Shown piece by piece: positions 52,230 through 64,000 of a stretch of 64,000 nucleotides of DNA. Under the pieces are notes generated by a model. It searched no databases and had not been told where the DNA came from. It was given only the letters and a program-made list of their open reading frames with translations. Source of the DNA: Dirofilaria immitis (taxonomy: Eukaryota > Nematoda > Chromadorea > Rhabditida > Onchocercidae); NCBI GenBank assembly GCA_024305405.1, contig JAKNDB010000088.1:3056001-3120000 (forward strand). Direction: 5' to 3'. Numbering within the stretch: the first letter of the stretch is position 1; every line of letters begins with the position of its first letter. A program made the position numbers and the translations under genes.

Positions 52230-53419
52230 CTGATCATGCTACAATAATTCTTAGTCAAAAGTTTAGTTTCAATATATTAGGAACTAATGAAATCCTGTTC
52301 AAACACAGTAAATACACTTCGAGATTTACGAGAAACCATGAGTAGATTAGTTTATAGTTCTATCTTTAAACAATCGCTTCTTTTCCTTATAGTGTAGCAT
52401 TATTATTTATTCCATAGAGTTATATTCCTCTGACACTTTTCATCAAATTCCATGTCTCAGTGATTCAGCAATTGAAGATAACGCAGTTCTAGTTCAGGAA
52501 GATTAAAATGTCTAGGTAGTATATTGCATCATCAATAAGACAAAAATTGAACACTACATGTATCACCGACTCCTTCAACGTCTGCTACGCTAAATGGTTA
52601 TTTGCCGATTGATTTGCAAATAGTTGAAAGAAGAAATAAACTAAAAGAAATTGAAAACAAAAACGTTCTTTATTAAAAGATATTTTCAAAAATCATTTTA
52701 ACACCATTATTTCTTCGTTGTCGAAAAGGAAAAGCAACTATTGTTTGGAATGAAATATTTTTATTCAGAAATTATTAATATAATGTATGAATTTTTTACA
52801 AGAACACCTGTCTTCAGTACTAACAAATCAAACAGAGGTGCAACATTTACAATCAATACTATATAAATACACACATATTCATTTATATAAGATAATAAAT
52901 GCGAATAAGACAAACATATGGAAGCCCACTTTGTAACATATAATAAAACGAAAAAATAAGCAGTATTACAATATTTTCTAAAAACGGCAAAAGAATAACA
53001 TAAATTCAAATAATGAAATAAATAAAATAAAGCTAAAATGAAGCGTGAGTGAACGTAACCAAAAGGATAAAATCGACATTGTAGAAAACTGTAAGTAAGC
53101 AAACAAAATAACCGTAATTAATGAATTCATATAAAACTCATTTAAATATTTTTACTTGGCTATTTTCTGCTTTTCTCTTACGTATTTTGATATCTTAGAA
53201 ATCATTAACTTTTCATCTCATCTCATTTTCATGGAAATTTGAAGAATTCTGATTATTTTTATAAATTAAATTCTTTTATTAAAAATTAAGTGAACTTAGC
53301 GACGACTTAAAAATATTCGACAAAAAAATTTATTTTTGGAAAATGAAAGTATTCATTGAAACCCATCATTATTTTCGACATTCCTTTTGATGAAAAAAAT
53401 AAGATCATAAATATTTCAT
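52230..53419. other. Intergenic
   Basis: AT-rich spacer between the tRNA and the 3' end of zyg-9. A 113-codon hydrophobic minus-strand ORF (52761-53102) lacks conserved features and is probably chance. Confidence 0.5.
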
Positions 53420-56400
53420 TCACTGTTGCTGTCGTCGCATATTCAACAGTTGTTTCAGTGGTTCAACATCACTAGCTGTAAGTTTCGGCTTTGCATGCAC
53501 TGGTGTAACTAGTTCATTTTCTGGTGCTCCTTCCAGTGGTAGCCTAAAATTAAAATATGGTGCAAACTACAACAGAATGTATCATAAAAATTTTTAACAG
53601 TATAAATTAAAAAAGCATATATCATTTATAAAACCAATTAATATATACTCATAAGAGCATATGAATAGTATTCAAATGTAGAAAAAAACCCTATAAATTG
53701 ACCTTTGAAATGACCGACGTGCGGCCACTGGCTTGGCATTTTCATCGGCTGATATAGCTTGAGCACTAACAGCATCACCAGTCCACCAGCCTGTCTGACG
53801 ATAACTACGTAACGCCTCACGGAGTGCGCGAATGGATTCCATTACCTTTGGAAATATATAGTGATGCATTTTCGAGCAGATTTGACAGAGGTAACAACTA
53901 ACAAAGCTTGTATATTTCAGAAACTGGAATCTTAAAATTTTTCTTTCAATTCAGTCAATAGTTAGCATGCCATAATCTGTCAATACAGCTAAAAAACTTA
54001 AATCTTTTTCAACAACCAAATCTTTCTTGAAAATTCAAATTTAAAAAAGAACTAAAAATATCAATTGATAGAAACGGCATTAAAAGACAACTCACATTGT
54101 ATAATTCGTCGGTAACTTCTGGTGTTTCCCGATCTTCTAAATCCAACTTCTTTAAATGAAGAAGAATAAAATCCTGCAAATGTGGATACTACTACAATAA
54201 ATTTTTAAAGTTCACTTTGTATTAAGCCGAGTACAAAATACAAAATCAAAAGCAGTATATGGACATATGTGATTCAGAATATTCATTCGTGAAAAAAAAA
54301 GGTATAGCAATTCGTTGCAAAAGCCATGCTACAAAAATAAGAAATAAACATCGAAGTTGAAATTTGCAACTGACAAAGTCTTGAGGTGAGCAAAAAGAAA
54401 AATTGGACAGTTGTTGTTAACGCTCACCTTATATGGAAGGCGCTTTATTATATGACCCTTTAACAAGTATAATTCAGATCTCACAAGCAATAATTATGGA
54501 ATTAAATCTTTACACTTAATTGCATTTGCTACGAAATTATTAGTAAAGAGGATTTTTATTAAAACTATCCCATCATTTAGTAGAGGATAACTTTTCGATG
54601 ACGATACAGTATAAGGCAAAAAAGAGTTTACAAAATTTTTTTAAAGCAAATCTACGTTGCAGTAACAAATCATCTCTCTCCAACTTAAATGACCAGCTAA
54701 GTTACTGTTGGATTGAACTGTGGGAGCATACCTGAATATTCTGAACGACACAAGACCTAGTTTCATAATTTTCTAGTCTTATAACATCCAAGGTAACAAA
54801 TATTCAAATAAGTTAGTTATTTCAATTAAGGTCAATAGAGAAGTAAAATAAAAACAGTAGTTACAATTTTTATGAAACCTTTATAACAAACTAACCCGAA
54901 TTCGAAAATGCTTTTTAGCTCTTCTTCCAAAATCTTTCGGGCATCTGGATTCATCTTCAGAAACGTATGCAAAAGTCGTAGATGCTGAAGAAATTTTCGT
55001 AATAGTTTTTAGAAGAAAAATTATATCAAATAAATAACGACCTTACTGTTATATTGATCATAATTTCTTAGTTTCATTCAACATAAAACAGCGGAAAAGA
55101 AATAAGGGAAGCGTAAGGAGAAAGAGAAAGAGAGAAAACAAAATAAATTTTTTCATTGACCTTTCCAAATGGATTCTCAACAATTTTCGAAATTAGATTT
55201 CGTACTGATTCTTCGTAACTGGATGATAGCACCTGGAAAACTTTTATCTTTTTGGAAAAACTATTACAAAAAATTAATTTTAGCAAAAAAATTTTAATAG
55301 TTTAAGAAAAATTACGAAAAAATACTATTGTTCACTGCTATAAAAATTAATAAATTTGCCTGTCCTGGCAGTTCTCCACAAGCTGATGATGCTAAGCTAT
55401 TTTGATTACTTTTGTTTTGCAAGCCACGAACACATTTCCTCATGTAAATTACAGCTTCACTTGAATCAGGATTTCTTATTTCTCCGATATGCTGCATTAC
55501 CTAAAATAAAAATGTTTTTCAAATTTTAGAAACATTCCATCCCTGTATCTATTAGGAAGTTTAAAATTTAAACAAACCGATGATTTTGTTCCTGCTACCA
55601 AACGCTGTATGCATAACTCCATTGAATGCATGGAATTTTTGATGTTTGTATTTTCGTCCACTCGAGGACGGAATTCCTGCATGAAAGTATGAATTGCCTT
55701 TACGATTTCATCTAAATTCATTGGCACATCACGAAGAAATAACTCGGATTGCTTATAAATGCACTGAAATGTTATATATGATATATCTAAAATAAAAGTT
55801 ATACTATTAAATCAAAATAATTCCAAAATTTAATCTGTTTCAATATAACTTCAATTTCAATTTATGAACATTACGTAAAATATTCTGCTGGAAACTATTG
55901 CTAAATACTTTGTATAAATTAATGAAAGAAAACAAATAAAAATATTTAACATTCAAAAGAAGACTGTAACTTATACCTTATTTATAAGTTCCACAGTTTT
56001 ATTTCGTGGGTCGTGCAAAGCAGACGTTAACATCGAACAAAGAGCAAGGAAACAAGCAGTTGGATCAGCATTATCACATATTCGAATCGATAAGTAGTTA
56101 AGCGAACGAAATATCTGCAAAGAACAAAAAGTTATTTATGATAAACTGACACACAATTTTACGTTTCGATAATAAAACAGAAAATTAAATATTAAAACTT
56201 TATACTTACAGACTGAATATCTTTTAGTTGTTCCATGCGTTCATCTTTCAAAAGGTATAGAAATTCTTGTATAAGCATCTTCAAAGCTTCAGAAGAAATC
56301 CGGGAGCATGTTGTTGTTTCTTTAATAAGCTGAAACACTAATCTCTTTAAAAGTAAAATAAAAACAATTATTTTATTCAGAAATCGGTTTTTCTGCAATT

Positions 56401-59400
56401 AATACAATTAAATTTACAACACAAAAACAGAATTTGTAAAGTTGTCAAATTCATAGATCCATATATTACTGAAATGCTAATCTAAAAGATTTCTATTCAA
56501 TTCATGTGCACATTTGTCTGCAGTATGAGTGTTCTGTTCTTTCTAAAAAACATACCGAACTTAAAAAATGACATATTGTTCGGACAAGTTCATTCAGCTC
56601 CTCCAATGCGCTAACGTCATCAAGATGACGACTGCGTATAATAGAGGACTGTGTAACAATAGCTTGTACAACAGCGTCAGTTCGATCCGCAACATAACGA
56701 AAGTTACTCGGATCACCGAATAAAAATTGTAACTGACTAATAGCTGCTGTTGCAGTTGCTTGTGACATCGAAGCTATGCCATGAACAACCTATAAAAACA
56801 CACAAAGAGCTGCTACTAAGTAAATATTCTTTCGCACTTTTTCAAAGGAAAATTCATCTAAAGGTAAAAACCTTGTCTACATCGCCTGTTGCAGATTCTA
56901 GGGAAGTCAATGAACTGACAGATTCTGCTCGGTCTGAATATTGTGGTGGATGTTTCCGTTTACGGACAACTGGTTCAATTGGTTCCAACATTTCCAGCGT
57001 ATTAGTATCTACCTCGGGATATTCGATAGCTCTATCGTTGTTCTCAAGTTTCAGAAGCTGTAAAACTGAGAGAGTAAAGTAAAACAGATCAACAAAACTC
57101 ATCCATTCAATTGTTGATAACGCAATTGTTTGATGTAACTCGATGAATGAAGCTCATAATATCACTGAATTTTCGATATTCTAAATAAAATTACTATGTC
57201 GAAACAACACTTTTCACTATCCAAAAATTTATCAAGATAAAAAGAAAAAAATAAGAATGAAGAGAAATTAGCTTTCTGAAATGAACAATTTTTTCAAGTT
57301 CAGCCACTCCCTTTTCAGATATATTTCAGTAAGAAATCATCATTACATAACTTACATCCAGATTCAAAGCAAAACGTTTACGAGTTCCATCGTTATCATC
57401 ACTATGATCACCAGCATCTCCTTTCTGCAAAAACTTCAAATATAAACTAAACAAAATAAATAATTTTTAAAGCAAAATTAAATTTAAGAAAATGCAGTTG
57501 GAGAACTTCTCATAATGTAGATAATATTATATAGTCAAATCACACTCTTTAAGTCGATTTATTGAAATTTCATAAATTTCATTTCTATATATGTATATAT
57601 ATATATTATGTTGAAGGACATGAAAATTATTAATATACTCAAAAATCGTGTCACAAATGTTAAATACCCTGTTTGGTGTGCTATAAATTCAGTACAAGTT
57701 TAACATACTTGCATTGTAAACGTACGATTGTTTCTTTCTTCAATTGGACTTGAATCACGAGAAACGCTGTGACTTCTATGAGTATTCCTACCCATCCTAC
57801 TTGATGATCGATCACTTCTGAGTCCTTTTCCTGAAATAAGCAACAAAAATAGGCAGTGATTTGATCGAGAGCAGGAAAATATATTTGCGCATTGCGTCCA
57901 TTTGATATGGGAGAACAATCAACGTTGAGTTTTCTGACTTTATACCTTATGTCTCTAATAATTTCACCAAAATTACATTGAAGTATTAGAAAATAAAGCA
58001 ATATGATGCAAGCAAGCAAAAAGACCTTTAATGGCAACAGAAATATTTGCACTACGTTTGGCTGATGTACCAATTCTTTCTGGACCTCCTATAAAAAAAT
58101 TTTTCGCATAAAAAAATTTAGTTGATTTAGTTTACCTTCCTATTATCATTCATCAATACAGGACAAATATAAAAATCTTTTGCACCATATTTTGGACATA
58201 TGATTATTGCATTTAATACTATGGCACTAAATTATAGTGATAAGAGATTCACTGAGGAAAAGACACTTCTACCTCGTGCTTTCGAAACTACGCCACTTCT
58301 CTTTATACGTTCATCCAGCATTGCTTTACTTTTATCATTCATTTTGCCGATAAGTTGAAAAACTCGATCACCTTCTTCTTTCCAAGCCACTACGACAGCA
58401 TTAATTGCCGCGTTACGTACATTATTATCACGGTCACCGATGCATGCTGCGATTTGTTTCAAGGACTGCTACAAATATTTTATATTTTAATGCAAATACT
58501 AAAAATGCACATATGTGTGTTTGTATCGAAAAAAAGCAAAAATTCAGTTTTTCGAATGACTGAGAGCGATCAATATAGTTGTATAAAGCATTTAACAAGT
58601 GGCTAATGTAAAACAAATTCCCAAAATATTTCCAAAATTTTATTGTGAATGTTTCAAAATTTGGCGAACTTCAAATTTTAATTTCTTCTGAAGAGCTGGA
58701 TTCTACGACTCTCTGAAAAAACAATAGAATAAAAAAATTTACAGCTGGTGTTGTAGTGGCAGCCATTCCCGTTGTATCAAGTAATTGCTCTAACACTTGC
58801 AGGCATTCTGTTCGTTGTCTTGAGTTCTTCGTCTTCAGGCCCTCAACTATAAGTGGAAATATTTTTGGAGGGCTGACCAGTTCGGTGACCAGTTGGATTA
58901 TAGTACGGACTGGTGTGCGAACTGAATCTTTCGGTTCCCCTAACTGAAAAAGAAATTTTTAGCATTATATCGTAAATTTAATTTATTGAGTAATGAGCAA
59001 CAATCCGGCATGTTATTTGTTAATGTCCAAAGGAAAAAATTAGAAATTTGGATTCTAGAATAAACAAAATAAATCTCACCGGAAACCATAATCCTACTTG
59101 ATGGAAATGTTTTAAAGTTATTTCCGTGCCATACAAAAATAACATGTAAAGTACCTTAGTGGAACTTGACAAATTTATCTATAGTTTAGTAATAATTCTT
59201 GGAGTATCTCAACTTATTTAGTTGCTCTACAGTAAATTCACTATTCTCATTTATTACAAAATTATACAAAATGTTCTCTATGTCTTTAGTAATGTTTTTA
59301 TACCTTTTTGAAGGATGATTATGTGGTGAAAAAACTTAGCTGATAAAACTTGTTATTAAATTTCTCTGAATTAGCGTTGCAGTTTTAAAATATAAGCTTT

Positions 59401-62400
59401 CCTCTTTTTTCAGTGTATGAAAATCAAGTTATTAATTCTCTGGTGTAATTAGAAACAGAATCAAAATTCAAAGACCTAGGGCATTAACTGCTATAAAGGC
59501 CAATGGAAATTCTTCTGCAAGAAAAAGATCATCATTCATAAAAAGTGTGAATTTTAGAAAGAAATCAAACCTTAAGAAGTAAGTATGGGACAAAAGAGTA
59601 CATCTCTTGATCTGAGAAAGACTCGTTATGTTGTAACAAAAGGTTGAATATTTCTTGCGCTAAATCAAGCACTTTCATCAATACTGTTGGATTCGTTTCG
59701 AAAAATCGTAATGAAATCCATTTTAGCAATAAATCACTATTTGATATCAAAGATTCTGGACAATCAGTGACCAACTGAAAAAAAGAAAGAATATGAAGTG
59801 GAAAGTTTTTAAAAAGAAGAATAAATAAAACACTGGACTACAACTTTCGCACGAAGTAATTTCTATTTTATTTTACTTTAAAAATCATGATTATTCTCAA
59901 TAAAAATTTTTTAATTTGAGGAATTAAATTTTATTTACATTATGCGACGTTTGAAATATATATCCTTAAACATTTTCAGATATTTATTTTATTTGTATTT
60001 TATTTTAGGAAGACTATTCTATTGTTAGTAGAACAGAATCCTCATTAAAAAAAAAAAGGATATGTCAGTAATTATTTGATAATCTACCGATTGTAGAATG
60101 TCGATTCCCTTAACTTGCTGTTTGAAATCCTTATTAAACAGAAGCGTCAACAAAGATGCTTGCGTGACGTTACCCAGTAATGTTTTCAGTTGCTCAACAT
60201 GCTCAATATCAGGTTGATCGAAATTCCATTTAAGGACCTGAAACTAGCTAAATAAAAGTTTCCAAAAAAATATGATTTGATTAGTTAGTTATTACTCGTT
60301 ATATTATAATTTAGGAAAAAATTAAACAATTTTGGAAACGAAAAAACATGCCCGAAGATTTCTTTCATCCTTTAACCTGGCAACTTTGTCTTTGTTAATC
60401 GCCAAAAATCCGTCCTTCGATTTCATTGATTCTTCGGATTCCTACAAAACCAATTTGCATGCTATTTTCAATATCTAGATGTTACAATGCCAATAATACT
60501 TATTTTTGAAACAAACAATAAAATTAACCAATGCTAAAACGTTTAAGAAACTATAATTGAAACAAACTTTTACAGTTTCAAATTCTTTCTTAAATGTTTT
60601 TGATGGCTTCTCTTCCATATTATCCTCTTCCATGACTTCTTTCGAAGATGTTTTCCCACCAACATTCGAATTTCCTACACCTGGTGCTGGTGGTTTTAGA
60701 GGCTAAAAAACAATTCAATTTTATGAAACAAAGCATTAAAAAAACTTTTATGAAGAATCCGCTTATAGAATGAAGAAAGACAGTAAGTGAATGCTGAAAA
60801 TCCATATACTGAGGTAAGTTATCGCATTTTCAGGAAAATCAAACGCAAGATAACAGAAATCACTATTTCTGTTACGAAATGATAAGCATGCAAAAAACTA
60901 AATTAAATGTTTGGTCAAACTCATGTATTTTCTGGCAAATGAAAAATAACTGCCAATCAATTACAAAAGCCAGAAGAAGATTAAAATGATACACCTCACT
61001 GAACACTTAATTTCCATTTTAATTACTCATGATTATTTAAATCTTCAACGCTTTTTCTGATCTTATTTCAGGAATTACTCACAACGTCAACTTTAGCACG
61101 ATGATACCATATTACGAATATGGTAGATGGAATATTGAAAATCATTCCACACAAACACAAATGCTTGATATACAATAAAGAAAATTTTCCGACAAGAAGC
61201 TTTTGGCTAAAGTTTCTCATGAAATTTAAAAATTGAACAAATGAAAATGAAGAAAAAGCGACTTACTGAAGCTGAATTTGAACTAGCGTTTCCGACACCT
61301 GCTCCATTTTCGTGCTAAATGGCATTCACCATAAAGAAAAAGAAAAGAAAAAAACAACATAAAACACAATAATAAACACAACATTGAAGACGAAAGCAAT
61401 CAAAGTATCACATCGAAAACCAAAACAAAAGAAAACTTTTGAAGCACGCTAAACACATTACACAAAAAGCAATTTTTTTCTAATTTAAATAGAGCATTCG
61501 TGGAAAACAAATGAGAGAATAATTCTGAAAAAAATAAAACACTTCAGACCTAAATTGAATCCACGATATTTTCGCCAATTAATTTACTGACTGTCACAAT
61601 TTAGAATCTATCGAAAGAGTAAATATGGATAAGTGATTAAACAACTAGCATGATGGATGCTAGAAATAACTGACCCGTCATATGGGTCAATGACATTAGC
61701 TAGAATTGATTAAATACTCAAAAAGTTCTGGTTTTATCAATATTATCACTACTAATATGATAATGCATGTAATGATGACTAACATTGCTTTTATGCATGC
61801 TTTGTACCATAATTGAAACAATATCAGTGCCAGCTTCTTGAACAGCTTTTTCGCAGAAATCTCTGATCTGCAAATTATTTATAATGCTGGTAATAGAGTG
61901 TTGAAGAATAATCTGGTTTAAAGATCTATAATTTATTACTTTCAATTTCAAAGCATTATGATATAAGTTTTAGAATACGGTTAACTCCTCTCTTTTTTTC
62001 TCCTTATTCACATATTTTTGGGAAAAAAGAAACGTTATGGAACACTGAAATATGTATCACATATAGATCAATTTAATAAAGCCTTGTGAATTTAAATCTA
62101 ATATCACTTTCGAAAATTAATAATAAAATGGCACTGAACAATTATTTGAGAAATATTCAGTCCAAACTTTCTATTTTTATCAAAACGCAATATTGAAATT
62201 TCCGACTTAGAGACTGGAAAAAAATTAGAAAACCTGATAACATACTTTTGTCATCTTCACCTTATCTTCTGCAATATCAGCAAGCAAAGCCAGACACAAC
62301 TTTTCACCAACAGCTTTCATAGCAGCACCTAATGCAGCATAGGAAGCATCACGTACTTCAGGATCGGAGTCACCGGTGAGCTTTACAATTGTTGGAGCCA

Positions 62401-63486
62401 ATAATTTCAAAACTTTCTTAGGGACAGTTTGTGAATTATGTCGTTTGAACACTCGATAGAGAAAAAGATTCGTTTGAATTTTGATATGAGGATTCTGTTT
62501 ATTAAGAGCTGCTTGGATGTCTTCGGCTAATGCTTCCAAAGTAGTCTAAATATGAGAATGAAAGCTCGATTCTACTTCATAAAAGACTAGAAACTCATAA
62601 ATTTTTTCTAATTTAATAAAAAACCTACCGAAGCAGCAACAGCATCAATGCAATCAATAAGTGGATCCCTCAGAACAGGTTTCTTTTCTTTGAATTTTTC
62701 AAATATCGTTGGTGCAACCATGGTTGCATATTGCGCAAATTTTTTACGTAAACCTGTTGCAAATGCCGTAAGACATCGAGCTGCTACAGCACAAACATTG
62801 ATATTCGCATCTTTCTCGAGAATCTCAATGAAGAAATGTTTTCAGAAAATAAGCATATTACACAAACTTCTTATAATAAAAACTTCCTATGTGCTCTCCT
62901 CTAACTATCCTGAAGGAGAACGAAACTTCAGGAAATGAGAAAGTATGTTACTCAAAAGAGACGATGATGGCACACTGCATTAAGCAATTTATGAAAATTA
63001 TTATTTTCTTTTTAATCAAATTATACCTAAGAAAAAATTTCCCAAGAAAAAAGTTGCATTTACATGGACTTTATTTACCTTCTTAAGGAAAGCTACAAAT
63101 TCTCCATAATTAGCCTTTGGACAAAGTTTTGGATTTTCATGGCAAAGAACAAGCAATGATTGCAACGCATCTCTCCGTTCTTGCCATTTTTTCGAGTCAA
63201 TATCTTCCATAAAATTTCCTGGTAATTTTGAAAGTACATCCACAGGATCCAACATATCCCAGGGATCGATTTCATGTGCGATTGATTCGGTGCCTATTGA
63301 AATAATAAAATATACATATTGCAGCATAATTTTTTTTGAAATCAGCGACTTTTAATACCTGCAATTGTAGATCCAACAGCAATAACATCTGCATTGGGAA
63401 CAACAACGTTTTCACAGGGTACTGATTCTTTTTAACTTTGCTTCTTCAATATATTCAGTAGTGGCCTGATCTCTGCCATCATATAT
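53420..63486 (-). CDS. zyg-9: ZYG-9/XMAP215 (ch-TOG) microtubule polymerase, lacking its 5' end
   Basis: TOG-domain proteins bind tubulin and speed microtubule growth at spindle poles. The nematode member acts with TAC-1. Twenty-seven exons are visible, about 1247 residues: 63486-63359, 63293-63079, 62823-62629, 62545-62246, 61867-61784, 61314-61267, 60702-60574, 60441-60352, 60237-60088, 59774-59571, 58943-58743, 58468-58273, 58088-58026, 57830-57709, 57424-57356, 57057-56872, 56789-56556, 56344-56210, 56114-55977, 55763-55578, 55500-55360, 55232-55161, 54984-54896, 54756-54732, 54173-54096, 53845-53703, 53543-53420. TOG2 carries SKLPGNFMEDIDSKKWQERR, GLRKKFAQYA and DSDPEVRDASYAALGAAMK. TOG3 carries LKWNFDQPDIEHVEQLK, KNSRQRTECL and IGDRDNNVRNAAINAVV. 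Ser/Arg and acidic linkers and a helical C-terminal domain follow, ending NMRRQQQ. TOG1 lies beyond the window. The first visible exon has one extra base in T5 63429-63433 (plus strand). Two introns have GC donors. Confidence 0.94.
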
Positions 63487-64000
63487 CTTAAAAGAAAGTA
63501 ATTAAGTCAAAAGCTTAAAGAATCTGTGCTACAATATATCTCTCCTTTTCTCTCTTTATTCCATGAAAATTTTATGAAAAACTGGATCGTGTTATAAATT
63601 TTGTCGTTCGCATAAGAAAGAATTCAAAACTAGAAATGAGAACGAATCCAAAACTGCTCCTTTGAAAATTCGGAAAAAAATTTGTAGAATAAAACTTGGG
63701 AAAAAAATATGGCGATGAAGATTATGGAACGAGGATAGAATTCATTTTTTTACTATAATTTTCATTATATACAACTGAATCAATAATATAAAACTAAAAT
63801 TATTTTTTGAGACGAAAAATTGGCAATCGTGTTATTCCTTACTATAAAATGACTAACTATATGAATTGATAAGATTTGAAATAATTACAAATCAGTTTAT
63901 ATCAAGGAACTTCAGCAAACACAAATACCAACAAAAACATATAAAGAGCTGAAGTTTTCAGGATAAAAAGTTCAATAACTTATTATAATAACTTAGTCAA
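63487..64000 (-). other. Probably part of a zyg-9 intron
   Basis: The sequence upstream of the first visible zyg-9 exon has no exon-like stretch. The exon starts after TTTTAAG at phase 0, so more coding exons (TOG1) must lie beyond 64000. Confidence 0.6.

Noticed and set aside
51980..52258. 92-codon ORF over the tRNA
   Set aside because: Its central part is the translated tRNA-Pro gene.
52761..53102. 113-codon hydrophobic minus-strand ORF
   Set aside because: Composition is that of translated AT-rich spacer. No splice context, domain or conserved motif.
56750..57082. 110-codon plus-strand ORF
   Set aside because: Antisense to two zyg-9 exons that match the family and keep phase.
57681..58073. 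130-codon minus-strand ORF
   Set aside because: It runs through zyg-9 exons and the intron between them in the wrong frame.
1..64000. CRISPR arrays, prophage, insertion sequences or bacterial operons, including Wolbachia insertions
   Set aside because: No regular short repeats with spacers and no long bacterial-style ORFs. Every recognised gene is intron-rich and nematode-like.

Overview
The window reads as nuclear DNA of a parasitic nematode, most likely filarial or another spirurid. It is AT-rich. Genes are split into many small exons by short introns with T-rich ...TTTCAG acceptors. Several start codons lie 0-30 nt behind an acceptor-like site, as expected for spliced-leader trans-splicing. 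The recognisable genes include nematode staples (unc-87, bbs-8, zyg-9, atg-5, umps-1). I reconstructed exons by hand from splice signals, phase and protein-family similarity. No search was run.

Layout. 1-454 (+): 3' end of a CCDC97/DUF2052 gene. 1032-2791 (-): multi-pass membrane protein, probably Bax-inhibitor-1 type. 4517-8207 (+): umps-1, the bifunctional enzyme that makes UMP. 10405-12850 (+): ABHD17/FAM108-type alpha/beta hydrolase. 14048-15437 (+): small secreted Cys-containing protein, unknown. 18980-21577 (-): long Gln-rich charged protein, unknown. 21880-23034 (-): secreted two-domain Kunitz protein just upstream of it, possibly in one operon. 26903-28933 (-): atg-5. 33130-37779 (+): unc-87, muscle calponin-like protein. 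39699-42994 (+): bbs-8, ciliary BBSome subunit. 46646-49353 (-): Lifeguard/GRINA-type TMBIM protein. 52158-52229 (-): tRNA-Pro(CGG), with an unusual T-arm. 53420-63486 (-): zyg-9/XMAP215, 27 exons visible, with its 5' end beyond the window. The long gaps hold microsatellites, diverged direct repeats and one roughly 465-bp fold-back element.

The genes do not form a pathway. They are ordinary housekeeping, muscle, cilium, autophagy and spindle genes plus nematode-specific secreted or orphan proteins.

The strongest unexpected signal is ten one-base frameshifts in otherwise well-conserved exons of eight genes, nearly all in short homopolymer runs (mostly A5 where the protein needs A6). Essential genes such as unc-87 and zyg-9 are among them, so I read these as assembly or sequencing errors rather than pseudogenes, but they would break any automatic annotation. 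The second signal is non-canonical introns: two AT-AG introns in bbs-8 and up to three GC-AG introns in zyg-9 and the membrane-protein gene. I found no convincing undescribed multi-gene system.
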